A DNA stretch of 64,000 nucleotides from Sphingopyxis sp. YR583. Lineage in GTDB: Bacteria > Pseudomonadota > Alphaproteobacteria > Sphingomonadales > Sphingomonadaceae. The stretch spans positions 434,001 to 498,000 of the forward strand of contig NZ_FNWK01000002.1 in NCBI RefSeq assembly GCF_900108295.1, read 5' to 3'. A program made the translations under genes and the position numbers. Shown here in pieces: positions 32,794-42,122 of the stretch. Below the pieces are notes generated by a model. The model was not told the DNA's origin. It searched no databases and saw nothing but the letters and a program-made list of their open reading frames with translations. The number at the start of each line of letters is the position of its first letter. The stretch's first letter is position 1.

Positions 32794-34278
32794 TTAGTGC
32801 CCGCTACCGCTGAGCGCCTTGACGATGTCGTCGGCCATCTTCTTGGCATCGCCGAGCAGCATCATCGTCTGATCCATATAGAAAACGTCGTTGTCGACAC
32901 CGGCATAGCCGACCCCGCCCATCGAACGCTTCACGAACAGCACGGTCTTCGCCTTTTCGACGTCGAGCACGGGCATGCCGTAGATCGGCGACGATTTGTC
33001 GGTCTTCGCCGCCGGGTTGGTCACGTCGTTGGCGCCGATAACGAAGGCGACGTCGCACTGCGCGAACTCGCCGTTGATGTCCTCCAGCTCGAAGACCTCG
33101 TCATAAGGCACATTCGCCTCGGCCAGCAGCACGTTCATATGGCCCGGCATACGGCCCGCGACCGGGTGGATCGCATATTTGACGTTCACGCCTTCCTTTT
33201 TCAGCTGGTCGGCCATTTCGCGCAGCGCATGCTGCGCCTGTGCGACCGCCATGCCGTATCCGGGGACGATGATGACATTTTCTGCCTGGCTCATCAGGAA
33301 GGCTGCGTCTTCGGCGCTGCCCGGTTTCCACGGACGCTGTTCCTTGGAACCACCGCCCGCGCCAGCGTCGGCATCGGCGCCGAACCCACCCGCGATCACG
33401 CTGATGAAACTGCGGTTCATCGCGCGGCACATGATGTACGACAGGATCGCACCCGACGAGCCGACGAGCGCGCCGGTGATGATCATCGCGGTGTTGCCGA
33501 GCGTGAAGCCCATCGCCGCCGCGGCCCAGCCCGAATAGCTGTTGAGCATCGACACGACGACCGGCATGTCGGCGCCGCCGATCGGGATGATCAGCAGGAA
33601 GCCGATGACGAAGCTGAGCCCCGTGATCGTCCAGAACACCCACGGCGACTGGTCCTGCGTGAAATAGGCGGTCAACGCGACGATCGCGGCGAGCGTGCCA
33701 AGGTTGATGATGTGGCGCCCCGGCAGCATGATCGGCGAACCCGACATATTGCCGTTGAGCTTGAGGAAGGCGATGACCGATCCCGAGAAGGTGATCGCAC
33801 CGATCGCAATGCCGAGGCCCATTTCGACGCGGCTCACGACGTGGATCTGACCCGCCGCATCGGCGATGCCGAAGGCAACGGGGTTGAGATAAGCGGCAGC
33901 GGCGACCGCAACCGCGGCAAGGCCGACGAGGCTGTGGAACGCCGCAACGAGCTGCGGCATCGCGGTCATCGCGATCCGCCGCGCCATTACGATACCGATC
34001 ACCGCACCGATACCGATCGCGACAAGGATCTCGCCGAGACCGATTGTATCGAGCGCGCCGTCAACGCTGACCGGCACATGCGTCAGCAGCGTGGTGACGA
34101 CCGCGATGGTCATACCGATCATGCCGAAGCGGTTGCCGCTCTGCGCGGTTGCCGGGCTCGACAGGCCGCGCAGCGCGAGGATGAAGAGGACGCCCGACAC
34201 CAGGTAGGCGACGGCGGCGTAGGGATTTACGGCGCCGTGGCCGCCGGTCGCGGCCGAGAGAATGGCCTGTACGTCCAT
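32794..34278 (-). CDS. pntB: NAD(P) transhydrogenase subunit beta
   Basis: Inner-membrane proton-translocating transhydrogenase subunit that binds NADP(H) and couples proton entry to hydride transfer from NADH. The 494-residue length is typical: about nine membrane helices (residues 15-280) then the NADP-binding domain III with VIIVPGYGMAVAQAQH (about 315-330). VIGANDVTNP and DVEKAKTVLFVKRSM lie near the C-terminus. It follows pntA2 by one base. The third component, pntA1, is not adjacent but about 2.3 kb upstream. Confidence 0.96.
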   Translation of the reverse strand: MDVQAILSAATGGHGAVNPYAAVAYLVSGVLFILALRGLSSPATAQSGNRFGMIGMTIAVVTTLLTHVPVSVDGALDTIGLGEILVAIGIGAVIGIVMARRIAMTAMPQLVAAFHSLVGLAAVAVAAAAYLNPVAFGIADAAGQIHVVSRVEMGLGIAIGAITFSGSVIAFLKLNGNMSGSPIMLPGRHIINLGTLAAIVALTAYFTQDQSPWVFWTITGLSFVIGFLLIIPIGGADMPVVVSMLNSYSGWAAAAMGFTLGNTAMIITGALVGSSGAILSYIMCRAMNRSFISVIAGGFGADADAGAGGGSKEQRPWKPGSAEDAAFLMSQAENVIIVPGYGMAVAQAQHALREMADQLKKEGVNVKYAIHPVAGRMPGHMNVLLAEANVPYDEVFELEDINGEFAQCDVAFVIGANDVTNPAAKTDKSSPIYGMPVLDVEKAKTVLFVKRSMGGVGYAGVDNDVFYMDQTMMLLGDAKKMADDIVKALSGSGH

Positions 34279-34279
34279 C

Positions 34280-34561
34280 TCAGCGCTCCTTCTTCTTGTA
34301 CATCGCGAGCATGCGCGACGTCACGGCAAAGCCGCCAAAGATGTTGATGCTGGCCATCACGACTGCAGCAAGGCCCAGCCATTTCGACGTGGCCGAACCC
34401 GCGGCGGCGCTGGCGATCAGCGCACCGACGATGATCACCGACGAAATGGCATTGGTGACGCTCATCAGCGGCGTGTGCAGCGCCGGCGTCACCGACCAGA
34501 CAACAAAATAGCCGACAAAGCAGGCCAGGACGAAAATCGAAAAAATCGCGATAAAATCCAC
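34280..34561 (-). CDS. pntA2: NAD(P) transhydrogenase alpha-2 (membrane) subunit
   Basis: A 93-residue membrane subunit (domain II part) with about three helices. Recognisable segments are FVGYFVVWSVTPALHTPLMSVTNAISSVI and INIFGGFAVTSRMLAMYKKK (within about residues 15-90). I chose the GTG at 34561, which has AGGGGAG at good spacing and starts at the family's usual DFIAIFSIF; the open frame extends upstream. It is separated from the fasciclin gene before it by a strong terminator, so pntA2-pntB must have its own promoter in the roughly 75 bases between. Confidence 0.93.
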   Translation of the reverse strand: MDFIAIFSIFVLACFVGYFVVWSVTPALHTPLMSVTNAISSVIIVGALIASAAAGSATSKWLGLAAVVMASINIFGGFAVTSRMLAMYKKKER

Positions 34562-34636
34562 GGGCTCGCTCCCCTGCTGATTCCGTTTCGCGCACCTCTT
34601 GCCGCGCCCCGCGATGTGTGTCGACTCCAAAGCATC

Positions 34637-34680
34637 CAAAAAGACGCGCCCGCATCTCCCTGCGCAGGAAATGCGGGCGC
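34637..34680 (-). terminator. Rho-independent terminator after the fasciclin genes
   Basis: Perfect ten-base stem GCGCCCGCAT/ATGCGGGCGC (34646-34655 and 34671-34680), 15-base loop, and leftward tail GTCTTTTTGG (34637-34645). It follows the fasciclin gene stop at 34727 and separates it from pntA2. Confidence 0.85.
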
Positions 34681-34726
34681 TTTACGACATAAAATATCGT
34701 CTTGCCGGACCATCCGGCGATGTTTT

Positions 34727-35329
34727 TTACATTTTCGGGAGGAGCACCGCGTCGATGACGTGGATAACGCCGTTCGACTGGCCGACGTCGGCCTGCGTCA
34801 CCGCCGCCTTGTTGCCGCTCGCGCTGGTCAACAGGATCGCATCACCGCTCTTCGTCGCGGTCAAATCCTGCCCGTCGACGGTCTTGAGCACGGCTTTTCC
34901 GCCGCCTTCGGTGATCTTCGCGGCGAGGTCGGCGGCGGTCAGCTTGCCCGGAACGACATGATATTTGAGCACGCCCGCCAGGACATCCTTTTGTGCAGGC
35001 CGCATCCAGCCGTCGCGAGTCACCGGCGGAACCTGAGCGAAACCGGCATCATTGGGTGCAAACAGCGTAAACGGCCCTGCGCCCGAAAGCGTCTGGGTCA
35101 GGCCGGCCTGCGTTACCGCCGCCGCCAGCGATTTATAATCGGGCGACGCCGCGATGTTTGCAGCGATCGTGTTGCTCCCGAGCATGGCCGACGGCGCGGC
35201 AGCGGCGGCAGGTGCCACCGTTTCACTGCTCGCGACTGTTGTCGGTTCATCGGGTGCATCGGTTTTACCGCCGCAGCCCGACAGCGCGAGAGCGGCCGCC
35301 GCGATCGTCAGGATCAAAGGGGTTTTCAT
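34727..35329 (-). CDS. Fasciclin (FAS1) domain lipoprotein
   Basis: A 200-residue lipoprotein: lipobox LSGC with C19, an Ala/Pro/Thr-rich linker, then one FAS1 domain (about 52-200). The two conserved FAS1 boxes are present, FTLFAPNDAGFAQVP and a late VIHVIDAVLLP, with LKYHVVPGKLTAADL between. FAS1 domains act in adhesion or surface association. The ATG at 35329 follows AAGGA; an ATG five codons upstream is less well placed. It forms a tandem pair with the FAS1 gene upstream, 41 bases apart. Confidence 0.9.
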   Translation of the reverse strand: MKTPLILTIAAAALALSGCGGKTDAPDEPTTVASSETVAPAAAAAPSAMLGSNTIAANIAASPDYKSLAAAVTQAGLTQTLSGAGPFTLFAPNDAGFAQVPPVTRDGWMRPAQKDVLAGVLKYHVVPGKLTAADLAAKITEGGGKAVLKTVDGQDLTATKSGDAILLTSASGNKAAVTQADVGQSNGVIHVIDAVLLPKM

Positions 35330-35370
35330 ATGCTTATCCTTCATAATGACGACCGCAGCGGCGCGAATCG

Positions 35371-35976
35371 TCAGCCGAGCGTCGGCATCAACACGCCGTT
35401 GATGACGTGAATGTTACCGTTCGACTGCTCGACGTCGGCCTGCGTGATGAAGCCGCTGCTGCCCTGCGTGCCGTCAACCTTGATGTTGCCCTCCACCTCG
35501 GTGAAGGTCAGCGTCTCGCCCTCGACGGTCGCGAGCGTCGCCTTGCCGCCGCCGGCCTTGATCTTCGCGAACAGATCTTCGGCGGTCACACGGCCCGGAA
35601 CGACATGATAGGTCAGCACCTTGGCGAGCGATTCGGTGTTGCCCGGATTCATCAGCCAGTCGGTCATCGGCTGCGGAACCGCGGCAAAAGCCTGATCGGT
35701 CGGCGCGAACAGCGTGAAGGGCTGGCCGGCAAGCTTGTCCGATACACCAGCGGCGGTCAGCGCGGTTGCCAGCGTCTTGTGGTCGGGCTTGGCGGCGATT
35801 TCGAGTGCGATACCCGTCGGCTCTGCGGGGGCAGCGGGCGCGGCGGCTTCAACGGGCGCGGCAGCATCGGCGGCGACTTCGGTCGCTTCGGCCGGAGCGG
35901 CGGTTTCCTGCGCATAAACGGGCGACAGGGTGGCAAGCACAAGGAGGGGGGTGGCGAAAAGCTTCGCAGACGACAT
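35371..35976 (-). CDS. Secreted fasciclin (FAS1) domain protein
   Basis: A 201-residue exported protein with a signal peptide (ending VYA-Q), an Ala/Glu/Pro-rich linker (about 24-55) and one FAS1 domain with FTLFAPTDQAFAAVP, LTYHVVPGRVTAEDL and the closing NIHVINGVLMP. Unlike its downstream sister it has no lipobox. The two are clearly paralogous over the domain. ATG 35976 follows GGAGA at seven bases; the codon before it is a TTG. A perfect eight-base hairpin (36002-36021) lies in its leader. Confidence 0.9.
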   Translation of the reverse strand: MSSAKLFATPLLVLATLSPVYAQETAAPAEATEVAADAAAPVEAAAPAAPAEPTGIALEIAAKPDHKTLATALTAAGVSDKLAGQPFTLFAPTDQAFAAVPQPMTDWLMNPGNTESLAKVLTYHVVPGRVTAEDLFAKIKAGGGKATLATVEGETLTFTEVEGNIKVDGTQGSSGFITQADVEQSNGNIHVINGVLMPTLG

Positions 35977-36001
35977 CAATCATTCTCCACTTGGTTGAAA
36001 G

Positions 36002-36021
36002 TCAGGGTTAGAAAACCCTGA
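36002..36021. promoter_or_regulatory. Perfect hairpin in the leader of the fasciclin genes
   Basis: TCAGGGTT (36002-36009), four-base loop, AACCCTGA (36014-36021). It is 26 bases upstream of the ATG at 35976. It could be a regulator-binding palindrome, an mRNA leader hairpin, or a weak terminator for the gene ending at 36132. Confidence 0.4.
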
Positions 36022-36131
36022 ACGCATAGTAACCAAAGGAAGTTTCATGAAAAGGCCGAAAACGGCCATTTTGTGATTGGCGGCCGAAAGTGCAGCGGCC
36101 AACCGCCCGTCATCCAGGCGCCCTGCGATCG

Positions 36132-36890
36132 CTAATAGAAACCATAGGAGGTGGTCTTCACCACGGCGAAAGGCTGCATCGGCATGTCCCGTTGAACGGT
36201 CACCACCATCTTGCCGTCGCGCTCGGCAACGGCGGTAAAAACAGCACCAAGAATTGTCAGTTGCTTTGGCATTTCGGCCGATTTGAAAGAAACTGGCGCG
36301 GTCAGGCGATCGGTCGTTCCTTCACGCCCGAACACGATCATGAAGCTCTCGCGACTGTAGATATTGAAATAGTTCCGCCGTTCGATCGCGACAAAATATT
36401 CGTCGGTCATGCTCGTCACCGGAACCTGCCGATAGGCCGCTCCGGATACCGGCTTTCGCTTCTTGGTATATTTCTGCGCAACCGACGGCAGCCCTTTGGT
36501 CTGGCTTACGACGTCGAACCATTCGTCGAAATCGCCATCGGAATCGCTGTCGAGCAAGCACCCGACCAGAACCTTGTCCGGAACATAAGGCCTGCAATAG
36601 ATGGAAGCGCCGTCCGACTTCGCCTTGAAGAATTGCGTACCGGCCTCGAACCGGTTCGAACCCATCGTTACCGGCCCGGCGAGTTCGGCGAGACCCATCG
36701 GCAGCAGCCGCTGTTTGAGGACGAAATCGCCTCCGGCAAGCGCCCGCTCTCCGGGCAGCGCGCCGCTGGGTGCAATAATCCAGGGCGTACTGATGTGACG
36801 CGACGGCTCCTCAGCGCCCGACGCGGGGCCCGCGAGTGCGGCACAGGTCAGAGCGGCGCCAACAAAGGCGATCCGCGCCATGCCGTCCAT
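36132..36890 (-). CDS. Exported protein of unknown function with a calcium-binding-like loop
   Basis: A 252-residue protein with a signal peptide (about 1-26, ending ASGA) and no recognised family. The notable feature is LLDSDSDGDFDEWFD (about 112-126), a D-x-D-x-D-G loop like EF-hand or dockerin calcium sites. One pair of cysteines (YCRPY and GCLL) could form a disulfide. The ATG at 36890 shares a base with the pntA1 stop (TGATG), so it is translationally coupled to pntA1, which is odd for an exported protein. No homology is claimed. Confidence 0.72.
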   Translation of the reverse strand: MDGMARIAFVGAALTCAALAGPASGAEEPSRHISTPWIIAPSGALPGERALAGGDFVLKQRLLPMGLAELAGPVTMGSNRFEAGTQFFKAKSDGASIYCRPYVPDKVLVGCLLDSDSDGDFDEWFDVVSQTKGLPSVAQKYTKKRKPVSGAAYRQVPVTSMTDEYFVAIERRNYFNIYSRESFMIVFGREGTTDRLTAPVSFKSAEMPKQLTILGAVFTAVAERDGKMVVTVQRDMPMQPFAVVKTTSYGFY

Positions 36891-38011
36891 CAACCCAGCA
36901 GTCGCTCGTTCACGACCTTGCCGCCCTGCGTCAATCGCACGGCATTGCCGATTTCCTCGTCGAGCACGGGCTTGCCCGCTTCCTTGTCCCAGAAGGCCGA
37001 GAGGAAGTTGAACAGGTTGCGGCTGAACAGCGCGCTGGTGTCGGCGGGCATCAGCGCCGCGATATTCTGCGCGCCGATGACGGTGACACCATGGATCTTC
37101 TTCGCTTCGCCCGACGCCGATCCTTCGACATTGCCGCCGCTTTCGGCCGCCATGTCGACGATCACGCTGCCGGCGCGCATCGTTGCGAGCTGCGCGTCCG
37201 AGATCAGCCGCGGCGCGGGGCGCCCCGGGATCAGCGCGGTGGTGATGACGATGTCCTGCTTGGCGATGTGCGACGACACGAGTTCGGCCTGCGCCGCCTT
37301 ATATTCGTCCGACATTTCGGTAGCATAGCCACCCGCGCCTTCGCCTTCGATCCCCGCGACCGTCTCGACGAAGATCGGCTTGGCGCCGAGGCTGAGGATT
37401 TGTTCCTTGGTCGCGGCGCGCACGTCGGTCGCGCTGACCTGTGCGCCGAGGCGACGCGCGGTCGCGATCGCCTGAAGACCCGCAACGCCGACACCCATGA
37501 CGAACGCCTTGGCGGCGCTGACCGTGCCGGCGGCGGTCATCATCATCGGAAAGGCGCGGCCATAGGCGTTGGCAGCAATCAGCACCGCCTTGTAACCCGC
37601 GAGGTTCGCCTGGCTCGACAGGATATCCATCGACTGCGCGCGCGTGATGCGCGGCATGAATTCCATCGCGAGCGCTTCGAGTCCCAGCTTTGCATAGTCA
37701 TCGACGCGCGCGCGCTCGCCGAACGGGTTGAGCCCCGCCGCCAGCCAGGCGCCATCGGCAAAGCCAGACAGGCTCTTGGGATCGGGGCCCTGAATGCCAA
37801 GAATGATGTTCGCGCCCTTCAGCGTATCGGCGCGGCTGCCGACGCTCGCGCCCGCGGCGCTATAATCGGCGTCGGCGATCGAGGCATTTTCGCCCGCCCC
37901 CGATTCGACGGCAACTTCAGCACCCAGCCCAATGAATTTCTTCACGGTTTCGGGGGTCGCGGCGACGCGGGTCTCGCCGGCGGCGAGTTCCTTCAGGACG
38001 GCGATGCGCAT
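36890..38011 (-). CDS. pntA1: NAD(P) transhydrogenase alpha-1 (NAD-binding) subunit
   Basis: A 373-residue soluble subunit that binds NAD(H), as in the three-subunit transhydrogenases of alphaproteobacteria. The alanine dehydrogenase/PntA N-terminal segment MRIAVLKELAAGETRVAATP is followed by MPRITRAQSMDILSSQANLAGYKAV (about 118-142). The nucleotide-binding glycine stretch is VMGVGVAGLQAIATARRLGAQVSATD (within 169-194). The other two subunits are about 2.3 kb downstream beyond two fasciclin genes and a terminator. A 40-residue cytochrome oxidase subunit IV gene is ten bases upstream. Confidence 0.95.
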   Translation of the reverse strand: MRIAVLKELAAGETRVAATPETVKKFIGLGAEVAVESGAGENASIADADYSAAGASVGSRADTLKGANIILGIQGPDPKSLSGFADGAWLAAGLNPFGERARVDDYAKLGLEALAMEFMPRITRAQSMDILSSQANLAGYKAVLIAANAYGRAFPMMMTAAGTVSAAKAFVMGVGVAGLQAIATARRLGAQVSATDVRAATKEQILSLGAKPIFVETVAGIEGEGAGGYATEMSDEYKAAQAELVSSHIAKQDIVITTALIPGRPAPRLISDAQLATMRAGSVIVDMAAESGGNVEGSASGEAKKIHGVTVIGAQNIAALMPADTSALFSRNLFNFLSAFWDKEAGKPVLDEEIGNAVRLTQGGKVVNERLLG

Positions 38012-38021
38012 GCCGGTCGGG

Positions 38022-38144
38022 TCAGGACGCGATGAGCAGGACGACACCGACGGTGACCACCGCGGTGATGATCGAGCCGATCTTGAACAGGCTGATGAAA
38101 CCCGCGTAGGTTTCTTCGGCTGCCTTCATTTCCTGCTGTGCCAT
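38022..38144 (-). CDS. aa3-type cytochrome c oxidase subunit IV (small)
   Basis: A 40-residue one-helix membrane protein, MAQQEMKAAEETYAGFISLF followed by a single hydrophobic helix. It resembles the bacterial aa3 oxidase subunit IV family (COX4_pro_2, PF07835). The ATG at 38144 has AGGGG at seven bases; an in-frame ATG six bases earlier sits too close to it. It is the first gene of the leftward unit with pntA1, far from the other oxidase genes, which are not in the window. A role in holding the oxidase together is inferred from the family. Confidence 0.8.
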   Translation of the reverse strand: MAQQEMKAAEETYAGFISLFKIGSIITAVVTVGVVLLIAS

Positions 38145-38170
38145 CGTCATTCCCCTGTTGCTGCCGTTTC

Positions 38171-38188
38171 CTGTGCGCGAACGCACAG
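38171..38188. promoter_or_regulatory. Hairpin upstream of the oxidase subunit IV/pntA1 unit
   Basis: CTGTGCG (38171-38177), CGAA loop, CGCACAG (38182-38188): a perfect seven-base stem 27-44 bases before the ATG at 38144. It may be an operator or an RNA leader element. No tail of T residues follows in either direction. Confidence 0.35.
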
Positions 38189-38324
38189 CGTCGGCCCCAG
38201 AATCGGTTATCGCGCCGGTCTTAGCCATGCACTCCCCGATGCTCAAGTGCGGGTTTGGCCCCTAGACTTCGATGTGGGAAAAGACGAATGCCCTTAATCG
38301 CCCTTTTACCCCTATTGGATACAC

Positions 38325-39815
38325 ATGCCGCCCTCAGCAGAACAAACCCGTAGCAATGCCGGTTCAGGGGGCAGTTTCGATACGATGACGAACACGCGCG
38401 ACACGCGAACGGTGATGATCGTCGACAGCGAGCCTGCCCAGCAGCGCTTCCTCGCCGCGCTTGTGTCGCGTGGCGGCTGGCGCAGCGTCATCGCGCCCGA
38501 CACCGATACCGCACTTGCCAAGCTCGGCACCCAGGAAGGCATGGCGCTCGACGCCGTGCTCGTCGATCAGGGCGCGCCGGGGATGGAGATCGCCGAATTT
38601 GTCGCCGAACTCCGCCGCTGGCGCCCCGCGCTGCCGCTCGTCGTCATCACGATGCGCAACGGCGTCGAGGTCGCGGTCAGCGCGATGCGCGCCGGCGCAA
38701 GCGATTTTGTCCAGAAACCCATCGCCCCCGACCGCCTGCTCGAAGCACTCGACCGCGTCGTGTCGACCAGCGGCCCGCAGGGCGAACTTCGCCCGCTTAC
38801 CGAAAAGCTTCGTGCCCCATTGGCATTCGAAGAAATCATCGGGTCCAGCCCCAATTTCCGCAGCGCGCTCGCGATCGCCGCGAAGGCCGCCCGCGCACGC
38901 GTTCCGGTGATGATCAACGGCAAGCCCGGCACCGGCAAGGAAGTCTTTGCCCGCGCGATCCACAGCGCGAGCCCGCGCGCGCGCGGCCAGCTCGTCATGG
39001 TCGATTGCTCGGCGGTGTCGCCTGGGCTGATCGGTTCGGGCCTCTTCGGGCATGAGCGCGGCGCCTTTGCGGGTGCCTTCGACCGGCAGGTCGGCCGACT
39101 GGTGCAGGCCGACGGCGGCAGCATCATCATCGACCATGTCGAATGCATCCCGCTCGAAACGCAGGCCAAGCTCGTCGAATTCCTCAACAGCGGCGAGGTC
39201 CAGATGATCGGCGGCTCGATCCGCCAGAGCGTCGACGTTCGCATCATCGCGACGAGCACGAGCCCGCTCGACAAGCTGATCGAGGCCGGCCACTTCCGCG
39301 AGGATCTGTTCTACGCCCTGTCGAGCGCGCAATTCACCCTGCCCTCGCTTTCCGAACGTCGCGGCGACGTCGGCCCGCTCGCGCGCCATCTGCTCGCGCG
39401 GATCAGCGGGCTGCCGGGCATGGGAACGATCGGCGTCACCGACGACGCACTCCGGCTGCTTGCAGCCTATGCCTGGCCGGGCAATGTCCGCCAGCTTCAG
39501 GATGTGCTGTTCCGCGCTGCGGTCGAGAGCAAGACCGATGTCCTGACCAGCGCCGACTTCCGCGCGATCGAAGCCGCGCTCGGCGGCGGTGCAAGCAACG
39601 ATGCCGACGTCGCGATCAACGGCGAAGCGATCGGCGTCACGCTATACCTTCCCGACGGCAATCTGCGCCCGCTCGAGGAAATCGAGGCCGATGTCATCCG
39701 CCTCGCGATCGGCCACTACCGCGGCCGGATGAGCGAAGTCGCCCGCCGCCTCGGCATCGGGCGCTCGACGCTTTATCGCAAGCTCAGCGATCTCGGGATC
39801 GATACCGCGGCCTGA
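38325..39815 (+). CDS. NtrC-like response regulator with altered AAA+ motifs
   Basis: A 496-residue protein with receiver (about 29-145), AAA+ (about 167-400) and Fis-type HTH (about 455-490) domains. The receiver keeps the phosphoacceptor D81 and K131. In the AAA+ domain the Walker A is GKPGTGKE (199-206). The Walker B reads IIIDH (271 is His where the catalytic Glu is expected), and the sigma-54 contact loop is GAFAGA instead of GAFTGA (246-251). Both changes usually abolish or weaken sigma-54 activation, so this regulator may act as a repressor or without sigma-54. No kinase gene is adjacent. Its stop abuts the folP stop. Confidence 0.88.
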   Translation: MPPSAEQTRSNAGSGGSFDTMTNTRDTRTVMIVDSEPAQQRFLAALVSRGGWRSVIAPDTDTALAKLGTQEGMALDAVLVDQGAPGMEIAEFVAELRRWRPALPLVVITMRNGVEVAVSAMRAGASDFVQKPIAPDRLLEALDRVVSTSGPQGELRPLTEKLRAPLAFEEIIGSSPNFRSALAIAAKAARARVPVMINGKPGTGKEVFARAIHSASPRARGQLVMVDCSAVSPGLIGSGLFGHERGAFAGAFDRQVGRLVQADGGSIIIDHVECIPLETQAKLVEFLNSGEVQMIGGSIRQSVDVRIIATSTSPLDKLIEAGHFREDLFYALSSAQFTLPSLSERRGDVGPLARHLLARISGLPGMGTIGVTDDALRLLAAYAWPGNVRQLQDVLFRAAVESKTDVLTSADFRAIEAALGGGASNDADVAINGEAIGVTLYLPDGNLRPLEEIEADVIRLAIGHYRGRMSEVARRLGIGRSTLYRKLSDLGIDTAA

Positions 39816-40945
39816 TCAGCCGGTCAGCGCCGCGTCGCGCAGTCCGCGCCAGACGCGGATCGCCTGCCGGTTCTCGGCAATATCGTGGACGCGGAGCAAT
39901 TGTGCGCCCTGCGTCGCCGCCTGATAATGCAGCGCGACCGTGCCGCCGAGCCGCTGATCGGCGGGCGCCTCATTATCGAGCGCACCGATCATCCGCTTGC
40001 GGCTGGCGCCGAACAGGATCGGACAACCGAGCGTGTGGAACAGCGCAAGGCCATTGATCAGCGCCAGATTGTCACCGACCCCTTTGCCGAACCCCAGCCC
40101 GGGATCGACGATAATCCTCGACCGGTCGACCCCGGCGGCGACGCATGCGGCGACCCGTTCGGCGAGCATGTCGTAAACATCGAACAGGACATGCCGATAA
40201 TCGCCGCCCTCATGCGGATCGCTCTTTGCCGAGGGCGCGTGCATCAGCACGACCGGGCAGCCCGCATGCACGACCACTTCCATCGCGCGGTCATCGTAGC
40301 GCAATGCCGAGATATCGTTGACGATCCGCGCACCGGCGGCGAGCGCCGCTTCCATCACCGCGGCCTTGCGCGTGTCGATCGACACCGCCACGCCGCCCCG
40401 CGCGAGCGCCGACACCACACCCTCGATGCGTTTGATTTCGTCGCCTTCCCACACCAGCGGTGCGCCGGGCCGTGACGATTCACCCCCGACGTCGAGGATC
40501 GCGGCGCCTGCTGCGCCCATCGCAAAACCCGCCTCTACCGCGGCGGCGACATCGACATGCTTGCCGCCGTCCGAGAAACTGTCGGGCGTGACGTTCAATA
40601 TGCCCATGAGCTGGGGTTCGCCCAGCCGGATCGTCCGCTCGCCAAGCTGCAGATTTCCGCGCGGCCGCAGGACACCGTCGCGCTGCGCCAGCGCCGACTG
40701 CGCCAGCCGGTCGGGCATCGCCGCGATCCAGCCGGCCCATTCCGAAACCGGAACGATCGTCGATTCGACCGTCGGACCGTCGCGCAGGCTGATATGCCAG
40801 GCGGCGAACCAGACCATCGTGTCTGCGATGCGCAGACAATCATCGTCCAGCTCGTGCGGCCGGTCGACGAAACAGGTCGGGCGGCAATAGATTTGCGCGT
40901 CCGCTGACGCGGCGCCGAGGTCGGGCTTGGTCAGCGGCTGAAACA

Positions 40946-40946
<1 letters not shown>
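39816..40946 (-). CDS. folP: Dihydropteroate synthase with N-terminal extension
   Basis: Joins 6-hydroxymethyl-7,8-dihydropterin pyrophosphate to p-aminobenzoate in folate synthesis (the sulfonamide target). The 376-residue protein has about 110 residues before the usual TIM barrel, which starts near LMGILNVTPDSFSDGGK (114-130). ILDVGGESSRPGA, VSIDTRKAAV and the final LLRVHDI follow. The N-terminal part (with CRPTCFVDRPHELDDDC) is not a domain I recognise. The ATG at 40946 shares one base with the ccrM stop (TGATG), so folP translation is coupled to ccrM. Confidence 0.93.
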
Positions 40947-42088
<1,142 letters not shown>

Positions 42089-42122
42089 TCACCCCGTTCC
42101 TTGCTCGTAAGAAGGCCCTGAT

